Under the pieces are notes generated by a model. That model searched no databases. It saw nothing but the letters and a program-made list of their open reading frames with translations, and was not told the origin of the DNA. 64,000 nucleotides of DNA, from positions 42,687,501 to 42,751,500 of the forward strand of contig CP114481.1 in the NCBI GenBank assembly GCA_027186245.1, written 5' to 3'. Both the position numbers and the translations under genes were made by a program. Shown piece by piece: positions 28,324-40,243 of the stretch; position 1 is the first letter of the stretch, and every line of letters starts with the position of its first letter. The stretch comes from Coriaria nepalensis. Taxonomy: Eukaryota > Streptophyta > Magnoliopsida > Cucurbitales > Coriariaceae.

Positions 28324-28465
28324 TAGAATGAGTCATTTCAAGTCAATAACATATTTCAAAGCAATTCGAATGAATTCTATTTTCGCACTTCAAATGCAAG
28401 TTTTGGGCATAACTTTTAAATGATCATTGCAAGGAAAGTGTGCTTCAGTTTAACGTTAAAATCAT
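28324..28465. repeat. Single class A monomer joining two repeat blocks
   Basis: One A monomer with GCAAGTTTTGGGCATAAC and GCTTCAGTTTAACG links the trimer duplication to the long 25-mer unit. Its start, TAGAATGAG, is an unusual form of TTGAATGAG. Confidence 0.7.
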
Positions 28466-28891
28466 TTGAATGAGTATTTTCAAGTTAATAACTTTTTTCA
28501 AAGCAATCCGAACGAATTCTATTTTCGCACTTCGAAAACAAGTTCTATGCATAACTTGCAAATGATCAATGCAAGGAATGTATGCATTCGTTTAACTTTC
28601 AAATCATTTCAATTAGTGATTTCAAGTCAATATCTTATTTCAAAGCAGTTCGAACGAATTCTATTTTCACACTTCAAACAGAAATTTCGTGAATAACTTT
28701 CAAATGATCATTGCAAGGAAAGTGTGCATTAGTTTAACCCTAAAATCATTTGAATGAGTCATTTCAAGTCAATAACATATTTCAAAGCAATTCGAACGAA
28801 TTCTATTTTCGCACTTCAAACGCAAGTTTTGTGCATAACTTTCAAACGATCATAGCAAGGAAAGTGTGCATTAGTTTAACCTTAAAATCAT

Positions 28892-29033
28892 TTGAATGAG
28901 TCATTTCAAGTCAATAACATATTTCAAAGCAATTCGAACGAATTCTATTTTCGCACTTCAAACGCAAGTTTTGTGCATAACTTTCAAATGATCATTGCAA
29001 GGAAAGTGTGTATTAGTTTAACCTTAAAATCAT
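28892..29033 (+). repeat. Representative class A monomer (142 bp)
   Basis: This is a typical copy of the commonest monomer class. Counting from TTGAATGAG as position 1, it has ATGAGTCAT at 5-13, TTCGAACGAATTC at 42-54, CGCACTTCAAACGCAAG at 61-77, GTGCATAAC at 82-90, AATGATCATT at 96-105 and TTTAACCTTAAAATCAT at 126-142. It contains four CpG dinucleotides. Class A monomers fill the space between the C-B dimers. They have sub-variants: one with CATATTAAG in place of CATTTCAAG, often just after a B monomer, and one with CATAGCAAGG and GCTTTAGTCTAACC. Confidence 0.95.
28896..28904. promoter_or_regulatory. ATGAGTCAT palindrome, GCN4/AP-1 type site (representative)
   Basis: This nine-base site, at positions 5-13 of class A and C monomers, exactly matches the known GCN4 consensus ATGA(C/G)TCAT, and its core TGAGTCA is the AP-1 consensus. 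It sits in the 11-base dyad AATGAGTCATT. Class B monomers lack it (TTAGTGATT). Some A monomers, for example near 6334, 8176 and 9312, read ATGACTCAT, which keeps the site. Binding is not shown by the sequence; this entry marks one of a few hundred copies. Confidence 0.5.
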
Positions 29034-32012
29034 TTCAATGAGTCATTTCAAGTCAATAACTTATTTCAAAGCAATCCAAACGAATTCTATTTTCGCACTT
29101 CAAAAACAAGTTCTATGGATAACTTGCAAATGATAAATGCAAGGAATGTATGCATTCGTTTAACTTTAAAATCATTTCAATTAGTGATTTCAAGTCAATA
29201 TCTTATTTCAAAGTAGTTCGAACGAATTATATTTTCACACTTCAAACAGAAATTTCGTGGATAACTTTCAAATGATCATTGCAAGGAAAGTGTGCATTAG
29301 TTTAACCTTAAAATCATTTGAATGAGTCATTTCAAGTCAATAACATACTTCAAAGCAATTCGAACGAATTCTATTTTCGCACTTCAAACGCAAGTTTTTG
29401 GCATAACTTTCAAATCATCATTGCAAGGAAAGTGTGCATTAGTTTAACCTTAAAATCATTTGAATGAGTCATTTCAAGTCAATAACATATTTCAAAGCAA
29501 TTCGAACGAATTCTATTTTCGCACTTCAAACGCAAGTTTTGTGCATAACTTTCAAATGATCATTGCAAGGAAAGTGTGTATTAGTTTAACCTTAAAATCA
29601 TTTCAATGAGTCATTTCAAGTCAATAACTTATTTCAAAGCAATCCAAACGAATTCTATTTTCGCACTTCAAAAACAAGTTCTATGGATAACTTGCAAATG
29701 ATAAATGCAAGGAATGTATGCATTCGTTTAACTTTAAAATCATTTCAATTAGTGATTTCAAGTCAATATCTTATTTCAAAGTAGTTCGAACGAATTATAT
29801 TTTCACACTTCAAACAGAAATTTCGTGGATAACTTTCAAATGATCATTGCAAGGAAAGTGTGCATTAGTTTAACCTTAAAATCATTTGAATGAGTCATTT
29901 CAAGTCAATAACATACTTCAAAGCAATTCGAACGAATTCTATTTTCGCACTTCAAACGCAAGTTTTTGGCATAACTTTCAAATCATCATTGCAAGGAAAG
30001 TGTGCATTAGTTTAAACTTAAAATCATTTGAATTAGTCATTTCAAGTAAATAATATATTTCAAAGCAATTCGAACGAATTTATTTTCGCACTTCAACCGC
30101 AAGTTTTGTGCATAACTTTCAAATGATCATTGCAAGGAAAGTGTGTATTAGTTTAACCTTAAAATCATTTCAATGAGTCATTTCAAGTCAATAACTTATT
30201 TCAAAGCAATCCAAACGAATTCTATTTTCGCACTTCGAACGCATGTTTTTGGCATAACTTTCAAATGATCATAGCAAGGAAAGTGTGCATTAGTTTAACC
30301 TTAAAATCATTTGAATGAGTCATTTCAAGTCAATAACATATTTCAAAGCAATTCGAACGAATTCTATTTTCGCACTTCAAACGCAAGTTTTGTGCATAAC
30401 TTTCAAATGATCATTGCAAGGAAAGTGTGTATTAGTTTAACCTTAAAATCATTTGAATGAGTCATTTCAAGTCAATAACTTATTTCAAAGCAATCCAAAC
30501 GAATTCTATTTTCGCACTTCGAAAACAAGTTCTATGGATAACTTGCAAATGATAAATGCAAGGAATGTATGCATTCGTTTAACTTTAAAATCATTTCAAT
30601 TAGTGATTTCAAGTCAATATCTTATTTCAAAGTAGTTCGAACGAATTATATTTTCACACTTCAAACAGAAATTTCGTGGAGAACTTTCAAATGATCATTG
30701 CAAGGAAAGTGTGCATTAGTTTAACCTTAAAATCATTTGAATGAGTCATTTCAAGTCAATAACATATTTCAAAGCAATTCGAACGAATTCTATTTTCGCA
30801 CTTCAAACGCAAGTTTTGTGCATAACTTTCAAATGATCATTGCAAGGAAAGTGTGTATTAGTTTAACCTTAAAATCATTTGAATGAGTCATTTCAAGTCA
30901 ATAACTTATTTCAAAGCAATCCAAACGAATTCTATTTTCGCACTTCGAAAACAAGTTCTATGGATAACTTGCAAATGATAAATGCAAGGAATGTATGCAT
31001 TCGTTTAACTTTAAAATCATTTCAATTAGTGATTTCAAGTCAATATCTTATTTCAAAGTAGTTCGAACGAATTATATTTTCACACTTCAAACAGAAATTT
31101 TGTGGATAACTTTCAAATGATCATTGCAAGGAAAGTGTGCATTAGTTTAACCTTAAAATCATTTGAATGAGTCATTTCAAGTCAATAACATACTTCAAAG
31201 CAATTCGAACGAATTCTATTTTCGCACTTCAAACGCAAGTTTTTGGCATAACTTTCAAATGATCATTGCAAGGAAAGTGTGCATTAGTTTAAACTTAAAA
31301 TCATTTGAATTAGTCATTTCAAGTAAATAATATATTTCAAAGCAATTCGAACGAATTTATTTTCGCACTTCAACCGCAAGTTTTGTGCATAACTTTCAAA
31401 TGATCATTGCAAGGAAAGTGTGCATTAGTTTAACCTTAAAATCATTTGAATGAGTCATTTCAAGTCAATAACATACTTCAAAGCAATTCGAACGAATTCT
31501 ATTTTCGCACTTCAAACGCAAGTTTTTGGCATAACTTTCAAATGATCATTGCAAGGAAAGTGTGCATTAGTTTAAACTTAAAATCATTTGAATTAGTCAT
31601 TTCAAGTAAATAATATATTTCAAAGCAATTCGAACGAATTTATTTTCGCACTTCAACCGCAAGTTTTGTGCATAACTTTCAAATGATCATTGCAAGGAAA
31701 GTGTGCATTAGTTTAACCTTAAAATCATTTGAATGAGTCATTTCAAGTTAATAACTTATTTCTATGCAATTCAAATGAATTCTATTTTCGCACTTGAAAC
31801 GCAAGTTTTGTGCATAACTTTCAAATGATCATAGCAAGGAAAGTGTGCTTTAGTCTAACCTTAAAATCATTTGAATGAGTCATTTCAAGTCAATAACATA
31901 TTTCAAAGCAATTCGAACAAATTCTATTTTGGCACTTCAAACGCAAGTTTTGGGCATAACTTTCAAATGATCATTGCAAGGAAAGTGTGCATTAGTTTAG
32001 CCTTAAAATCAT

Positions 32013-34991
32013 TTGAATGAGTCATTTCAAGTCAATAACTTATTTCAAAGCAATCCGAACGAATTCTATTTTCGCACTTCGAAAAGAAGTTCTATGCATA
32101 ACTTGCAAATGATCAATGCAAGGAATGTATGCATTCGTTTAACTTTCAAATCATTTCAATTAGTGATTTCAAGTCAATATCTTATTTCAAAGCAGTTCGA
32201 ACGAATTCTATTTTCACACTTCAAACAGAAATTTCGTGAATAACTTTCAAATGATCATTGCAAGGAAAGTGTGCATTAGTTTAACCCTAAAATCATTTGA
32301 ATGAGTCATTTCAAGTCAATAACATATTTCAAAGCAATTCGAACGAATTCTATTTTCGCACTTCAAACGCAAGTTTTGTGCATAACTTTCAAACGATCAT
32401 AGCAAGGAAAGTGTGCATTAGTTTAACCTTAAAATCATTTGAATGAGTCATTTCAAGTCAATAACATATTTCAAAGCAATTCGAACGAATTCTATTTTCG
32501 CACTTCAAACGCAAGTTTTGTGCATAACTTTCAAATGATCATTGCAAGGAAAGTGTGTATTAGTTTAACCTTAAAATCATTTCAATGAGTCATTTCAAGT
32601 CAATAACTTATTTCAAAGCAATCCAAACGAATTCTATTTTCGCACTTCAAAAACAAGTTCTATGGATAACTTGCAAATGATAAATGCAAGGAATGTATGC
32701 ATTCGTTTAACTTTAAAATCATTTCAATTAGTGATTTCAAGTCAATATCTTATTTCAAAGTAGTTCGAACGAATTATATTTTCACACTTCAAACAGAAAT
32801 TTCGTGGATAACTTTCAAATGATCATTGCAAGGAAAGTGTGCATTAGTTTAACCTTAAAATCATTTGAATGAGTCATTTCAAGTCAATAACATACTTCAA
32901 AGCAATTCGAACGAATTCTATTTTCGCACTTCAAACGCAAGTTTTTGGCATAACTTTCAAATCATCATTGCAAGGAAAGTGTGCATTAGTTTAAACTTAA
33001 AATCATTTGAATTATTCATTTCAAGTAAATAATATATTTCAAAGCAATTCGAACGAATTTATTTTCGCACTTCAACCGCAAGTTTTGTGCATAACTTTCA
33101 AATGATCATTGCAAGGAAAGTGTGTATTAGTTTAACCTTAAAATCATTTCAATGAGTCATTTCAAGTCAATAACTTATTTCAAAGCAATCCAAACGAATT
33201 CTATTTTCGCACTTCGAACGCATGTTTTTGGCATAACTTTCAAATGATCATAGCAAGGAAAGTGTGCATTAGTTTAACCTTAAAATCATTTGAATGAGTC
33301 ATTTCAAGTCAATAACATATTTCAAAGCAATTCGAACGAATTCTATTTTCGCACTTCAAACGCAAGTTTTGTGCATAACTTTCAAATGATCATTGCAAGG
33401 AAAGTGTGTATTAGTTTAACCTTAAAATCATTTGAATGAGTCATTTCAAGTCAATAACTTATTTCAAAGCAATCCAAACGAATTCTATTTTCGCACTTCG
33501 AAAACAAGTTCTATGGATAACTTGCAAATGATAAATGCAAGGAATGTATGCATTCGTTTAACTTTAAAATCATTTCAATTAGTGATTTCAAGTCAATATC
33601 TTATTTCAAAGTAGTTCGAACGAATTATATTTTCACACTTCAAACAGAAATTTCGTGGAGAACTTTCAAATGATCATTGCAAGGAAAGTGTGCATTAGTT
33701 TAACCTTAAAATCATTTGAATGAGTCATTTCAAGTCAATAACATATTTCAAAGCAATTCGAACGAATTCTATTTTCGCACTTCAAACGCAAGTTTTGTGC
33801 ATAACTTTCAAATGATCATTGCAAGGAAAGTGTGTATTAGTTTAACCTTAAAATCATTTGAATGAGTCATTTCAAGTCAATAACTTATTTCAAAGCAATC
33901 CAAACGAATTCTATTTTCGCACTTCGAAAACAAGTTCTATGGATAACTTGCAAATGATAAATGCAAGGAATGTATGCATTCGTTTAACTTTAAAATCATT
34001 TCAATTAGTGATTTCAAGTCAATATCTTATTTCAAAGTAGTTCGAACGAATTATATTTTCACACTTCAAACAGAAATTTTGTGGATAACTTTCAAATGAT
34101 CATTGCAAGGAAAGTGTGCATTAGTTTAACCTTAAAATCATTTGAATGAGTCATTTCAAGTCAATAACATACTTCAAAGCAATTCGAACGAATTCTATTT
34201 TCGCACTTCAAACGCAAGTTTTTGGCATAACTTTCAAATGATCATTGCAAGGAAAGTGTGCATTAGTTTAAACTTAAAATCATTTGAATTAGTCATTTCA
34301 AGTAAATAATATATTTCAAAGCAATTCGAACGAATTTATTTTCGCACTTCAACCGCAAGTTTTGTGCATAACTTTCAAATGATCATTGCAAGGAAAGTGT
34401 GCATTAGTTTAACCTTAAAATCATTTGAATGAGTCATTTCAAGTCAATAACATACTTCAAAGCAATTCGAACGAATTCTATTTTCGCACTTCAAACGCAA
34501 GTTTTTGGCATAACTTTCAAATGATCATTGCAAGGAAAGTGTGCATTAGTTTAAACTTAAAATCATTTGAATTAGTCATTTCAAGTAAATAATATATTTC
34601 AAAGCAATTCGAACGAATTTATTTTCGCACTTCAACCGCAAGTTTTGTGCATAACTTTCAAATGATCATTGCAAGGAAAGTGTGCATTAGTTTAACCTTA
34701 AAATCATTTGAATGAGTCATTTCAAGTTAATAACTTATTTCTATGCAATTCAAATGAATTCTATTTTCGCACTTGAAACGCAAGTTTTGTGCATAACTTT
34801 CAAATGATCATAGCAAGGAAAGTGTGCTTTAGTCTAACCTTAAAATCATTTGAATGAGTCATTTCAAGTCAATAACATATTTCAAAGCAATTCGAACAAA
34901 TTCTATTTTGGCACTTCAAACGCAAGTTTTGGGCATAACTTTCAAATGATCATTGCAAGGAAAGTGTGCATTAGTTTAGCCTTAAAATCAT
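32013..34991. repeat. Higher-order repeat copy 2, 21-mer (2979 bp)
   Basis: Monomers at 30453, 30879 and 32013 recur 2979 bases later at 33432, 33858 and 34992. The two copies look nearly identical; one visible change is GAATTAGTCATT against GAATTATTCATT near 33014. The length equals 21 x 142 minus 3, explained by 141-bp A monomers (GAATTTATTTTCG). A third unit begins at 34992 with the same C monomer but leaves the pattern after about 35210. Confidence 0.9.
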
Positions 34992-37404
34992 TTGAATGAG
35001 TCATTTCAAGTCAATAACTTATTTCAAAGCAATCCGAACGAATTCTATTTTCGCACTTCGAAAAGAAGTTCTATGCATAACTTGCAAATGATCAATGCAA
35101 GGAATGTATGCATTCGTTTAACTTTCAAATCATTTCAATTAGTGATTTCAAGTCAATATGTTATTTCAAAGCAGTTCGAACGAATTCTATTTTCACACTT
35201 CAAACAGAAATTTCGTGGATAACTTTCAAATGATCATTGCAAGGAAAGTGTGCATTAGTTTAACCTTAAAATCATTTGAATGAGTCATTTCAAGTTAATA
35301 ACTTATTTCAAAGCAATCCGAACGAAATCTGTTTTCGCACTTCGAAAACAAGTTTTGTGCATAACTTGCAAATGATCAATTGAAGGAATGTATGCATTCG
35401 TTTAACTTTAAAATCATTTCAATTAGTGATTTCCAGTCAATATCTTATTTCAAAGTTGTTCGAACGAATTATATTTTCACACTTCAAACAGAAATTTCGT
35501 GGATAACTTTCAAATGATCATTGCAAGGATAGTGTGCATTAGTTTAACCTTAAAATCATTTGAATGAGTCATTTCAAGTCAATAACATATTTCAATGCAC
35601 TTCGAACGAATTCTATTTTCGCAATTCAAACGCAAGTTTTGTGCATAACTTTCAAATGATCATAGCAAGGAAAGTGTGCTTTAGTCTAACCTTAAAATCA
35701 TTTGAATGAGTCATTTCAAGTCAATAACATATTTCAAAGCAATTCGAACGAATTCTATTTTCGCACTTCAAACGCAAGTTTTGTGCATAACTTTCAAATG
35801 ATCATTGCAAGGAAAGTGTGCATTAGGTTAAACTTAAAATCATTTGAATGAGTCATTTCAAGTCAATAACTTATTTCAAAGCAATTCGAACGAATTCTAT
35901 TTTCGCACTTCGAAAACAAGTTCTATGCATAACTTGCAAATGATCAATACAAGGAATGTATGCATTCATTTAACTTTCAAATCATTTCAATTAGTGATTC
36001 CAAGTCAATATCTTATTTCAAAGCAGTTGGAACGAATTCTATTTTCACACTTCAAACAGAAATTTCGTGGATAACTTTCAAATGATCATTGTAAGGAAAG
36101 TGTGCATTTGTTTAACCTTAAAATCATTTGATTGAGTCATATTAAGTCAATAACTTATTTCAATGCAATTCGAACGAATTCCATTTTCGCACTTCAAACG
36201 CAAGTTTTGTGCATAACTTTCGAATGATCATTGCAAGGAAAGTGTGCATTAGTTTAACCTTAAAATAATTTGTATTAGTCATTTCAAGTCAATAACATAT
36301 TTCAAAACAATTCGAACGAATTGATTTTCGCACTTCAACCGCAAGTTTTGTGCATAACTTTCAAATGTTCATTGCAAGAAAAGTGTGCATTAGTTTAACC
36401 TTAAAATCATTTGAATGAGTCATTTCAAGTTAATAACTTATTTCAAAGCAATCCGAACGAAATCTATTTTCGTACCTCGAAAACAAGTTTTGTGCATAAC
36501 TTGCAAATGATCAATGCAAGGAATGTATGCATTTGTTTATCTTTAAAATCATTTCGATTAGTGATTTCAAGTGAATATCTGATTTCAAAGTAGTTCGAAC
36601 GAATTATATTTTCACACTTCAAACAGAAATTTTGTGGATACCTTTCAAATGGTCATTCCAAGGAAAGTGTGCATTAGTTTAACCTTAAAATCATTTGAAT
36701 GAGTCATTTCAAGTTAATAACTTATTTCAAAGCAATCCGAACGAAATCTATTTTTGCACTTCGAAAACAAGTTTTGTGCATAACTTGCAAATGATCAATG
36801 CAAGGAATGTCTGCATTCGTTTAACTTTAAAATCATTTCAATTAGTGATTTCAAGTCAATATCTTATTTCAAAGTAGTTCGAACAAATTATATTTTCACA
36901 CTTCAAACAGAAATTTCGTGGATAACTTTCAAATGATAATTGCAAGGAAAGTGTGCATTAGTTTAACCTTAATATCATTTGAATGAGTCATTTCAAGTTA
37001 ATAACTTATCTCAAAGCAATCGGAACGAAATCTATTTTCGCACTTCGAAAACAAGTTTTGTGCATAACTTGCAAATGATCAATGCAAGGAATGTATGCAT
37101 TCGTTTCTCTTTAAAATCATTTCAATTAGTGATTTCAAGTCAATATCATATTTCAAAGTAGTTCGAACGAATTATATTTTCACACTTCAAACAGAACTTT
37201 CGTGGATAACTTTCAAATGATCATTGCAAGGAAAGTGTGCATTAGTTTAACCTTAAAATCATTTGAATGAGTCATTTCAAGTCAATAACATATTTCAAAG
37301 CAATTCGAACGAATTCTATTTTCGCACTTCAAACGCAAGTTTTGTGCATAACTTTCAAATGATCATTGCAAGGAAAGTGTGCTTTAGTCTAACCTTAAAA
37401 TCAT
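34992..37404. repeat. Satellite block with runs of C-B dimers lacking A spacers
   Basis: C monomers start at 34992, 35276, 35844, 36411, 36695 and 36979. The spacings of 284, 568, 567, 284 and 284 show C-B dimers directly abutting: two at 34992-35559 and three at 36411-37262. The stretch from about 35.6 kb to 36.69 kb is repeated 7520 bases downstream, where the second and third dimers of the run are missing. Confidence 0.83.
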
Positions 37405-38824
37405 TTGAATGAGTCATTTCAAGTCAATAACATATTTCGAAGCAATTCGAACGAATTCTATTTTGGCACTTTAAACGCAAGTTTTGGGCATAACTTTCAA
37501 ATGATCATAGCAAGGAAAGTGTGCTTTAGTCTAACCTTAAAATCATTTGAATGAGTCATTTCAAGTCAATAACATATTTCAAAGCAATTCGAACGAATTC
37601 TATTTTCGCACTTCAAACCCAAGTTTTGGGCATAACTTTCAAATGATCATTGCAAGGAAAGTGTGCATTAGTTCAAACTTAAAATCATTTGCATTAGTCA
37701 TTTCAAGTCAATAACATATTTCAAAGTAATTCGAACGAATTTGTTTTCGCACTTCAACCTCAAGTTTTGTGCATAACTTTTTAAATGATCATTGTAAGGA
37801 AAGTGTGTATTAGTTTAACCTTAAAATCATTTGAATGAGTCATTTCAAATCAATAACTTATTTCAAAGCAATCCGAACGAAATCTATTTTCGCACTTCGA
37901 AAACAAGTTTTGTGCATAACTTGCAAATGATCAATGCAAGGAATGTATGCATTCGTTTAACTTTAAAATCATTTCAATTAGTGATTTCCAGTCAATATCT
38001 TATTTCAAAGTTGTTCGAACGAATTATATTTTCACACTTCAAACAGAAATTTCGTGGATAACTTTCAAATGATCATTGCAAGGAAAGTGTGCATTAGTTT
38101 AACCTTAAAATCATTTGAATGAGTCATTTCAAGTCAATAACATATTTCAAAGCAATTCGAACGAATTCTATTTTCGCAATTCAAACGCAAGTTTTGTGCA
38201 TAACTTTCAAATGATCATAGCAAGGAAAGTGTGCGTTAGTCTAACCTTAAAATCATTTGAATGAGTCATTTCAAGTCAATAACATATTTCAAAGCAATTC
38301 GAACGAATTCTATTTTCGCACTTCAAACGCAAGTTTTGTGCATAACTTTCAAATGATCATTGCAACGAAAGTGTGCATTAGGTTAAACTTAAAATCATTT
38401 GAATGAGTCATTTCAAGTCAATAACTTATTTCAAAGCAATTCGAACGAATTCAATTTTCGCACTTCGAAAACAAGTTCTATGCATAACTTGCAAATGATC
38501 AATACAAGGAATGTATGCATTCGTTTAACTTTCAAATCATTTCAATTAGTGATTTCAAGTCAATATCTTATTTCAAAGCAGTTGGAACGAATTCTATTTT
38601 CACACTTCAAACAGAAATTTCGTGGATAACTTTCAAATGATCATTGTAAGGAAAGTGTGCATTAGTTTAACCTTAAAATCATTTGATTGAGTCATATTAA
38701 GTCAATAACTTATTTCTATGCAATTCAAACGAATTCTATTTTCGCACTTGAAACGCAAGTTTTGTGCATAACTTTCAAATGATCATAGCAAGGAGAGTGT
38801 GCTTTAGTCTAACCTTAAAATCAT
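37405..38824. repeat. 10-mer higher-order repeat (1420 bp), first copy
   Basis: The mark TTTTGGCACTTTAAACGC lies at 37461, 38881, 44413, 45833 and 47253; each in-block step is exactly 1420 (10 x 142). Each unit holds C-B dimers 568 and 852 bases apart, so it is a tetramer plus a hexamer with four A monomers. Its first C monomer carries CATTTCAAATCAATAAC, and the following B monomer carries GATTTCCAGTC and AGTTGTTCG. This copy is followed directly by a second. Confidence 0.9.
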
Positions 38825-40243
38825 TTGAATGAGTCATTTCAAGTCAATAACATATTTCAAAGCAATTCGAACGAATTCTATTTTGGCACTTTAAACGCAA
38901 GTTTTGGGCATAACTTTCAAATGATCATAGCAAGGAAAGTGTGCTTTAGTCTAACCTGAAAATCATTTGAATGAGTCATTTCAAGTCAATAACATATTTC
39001 AAAGCAATTCGAACGAATTCTATTTTCGCACTTCAAACCCAAGTTTTGGGCATAACTTTCAAATGATCATTGCAAGGAAAGTGTGCATTAGTTTAAACTT
39101 AAAATCATTTGTATTAGTCATTTCAAGTCAATAACATATTTCAAAGCAATTCGAACGAATTTATTTTCGCAGTTCAACCTCAAGTTTGGTGCATAACTTT
39201 TTAAATGATCATTGTAAGGAAAGTGTGTATTAGTTTAACCTTAAAATCATTTGAATGAGTCATTTCAAATCAATAACTTATTTCAAAGCAATCCGAACGA
39301 AATCTATTTTCGCACTTCGAAAACAAGTTTTGTGCATAACTTGCAAATGATCAATGCAAGGAATGTATGCATTCGTTTAACTTTAAAATCATTTCAATTA
39401 GTGATTTCCAGTCAATATCTTATTTCAAAGTTGTTCGAACGAATTATATTTTCACACTTCAAACAAAAATTTCGTGGATAACTTTCAAATGATCATTGCA
39501 AGGAAAGTGTGCATTAGTTTAACCTTAAAATCATTTGAATGAGTCATTTGAAGTCAATAACATATTTCAAAGCAATTCGAACGAATTCTATTTTCGCAAT
39601 TCAAACGCAAGTTTTGTGCATAACTTTCAAATGATCATGGCAAGGAAAGTGTGCTTTAGTCTAACCTTAAAATCATTTGAATGAGTCATTTCAAGTCAAT
39701 AACATATTTCAAAGCAATTCGAACGAATTCTATTTTCGCACTTCAAACGCAATTTTGTGCATAACTTTCAAATGATCATTGCAACGAAAGTGTGCATTAG
39801 GTTAAACTTAAAATCATTTGAATGAGTCATTTCAAGTCAATAACTTATTTCAAAGCAATTCGAACGAATTCTATTTTCGCACTTCGAAAACAAGTTCTAT
39901 GCATAACTTGCAAATGATCAATACAAGGAATGTATGCATTCATTTAACTTTCAAATCATTTCAATTAGTGATTTCAAGTCAATATCTTATTTCAAAGCAG
40001 TTCGAAGGAATTCTATATTCACACTTCAAACAGAAATTTCGTGGATAACTTTCAAATGATCATTGTAAGGAAAGTGTGCATTAGTTTAACCTTAAAATCA
40101 TTTGATTGAGTCATATTAAGTCAATAACTTATTTCAATGCAATTCGAACGAATTCTATTTTCGCACTTCAAACGCAAATTTTGTGCATAACTTTCGAATG
40201 ATCATTGCAAGGAAAGTGTGCATTCGTTTAACCTTAAAATCAT
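38825..40243. repeat. 10-mer higher-order repeat, second copy, diverging at its end
   Basis: This copy matches 37405-38824 at offset 1420 until about 40.13 kb. There the last A monomers change to the TTTCAATGCAATTCG type, and a 141-bp A monomer with CCCACTTCAACCAC follows. A one-base loss (CGCAATTTTGTGC) near 39750 is private to this copy. Confidence 0.87.

Larger units (their letters stand above)
28466..32012. repeat. Higher-order repeat copy 1, 25-mer (3547 bp)
   Basis: This unit aligns with 32013-34991 but is 568 bases longer. The extra length is a local tetramer duplication: 29034-29601 repeats as 29602-30169 at an offset of exactly 568, where the other copy has one such tetramer (from 32581). 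Shared private marks include AGTTTAACCCTAAAATC (28731 and 32278), TTCAAACGATCATAGC, CTTCGAACGCATGTTTTTGG and GCAAGTTTTTGGCATAAC. C-B dimers at 30453 and 30879 form a trimer pair (426 apart), and a two-monomer repeat (A plus 141-bp A) is duplicated near 31292 and 31576. Confidence 0.9.
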
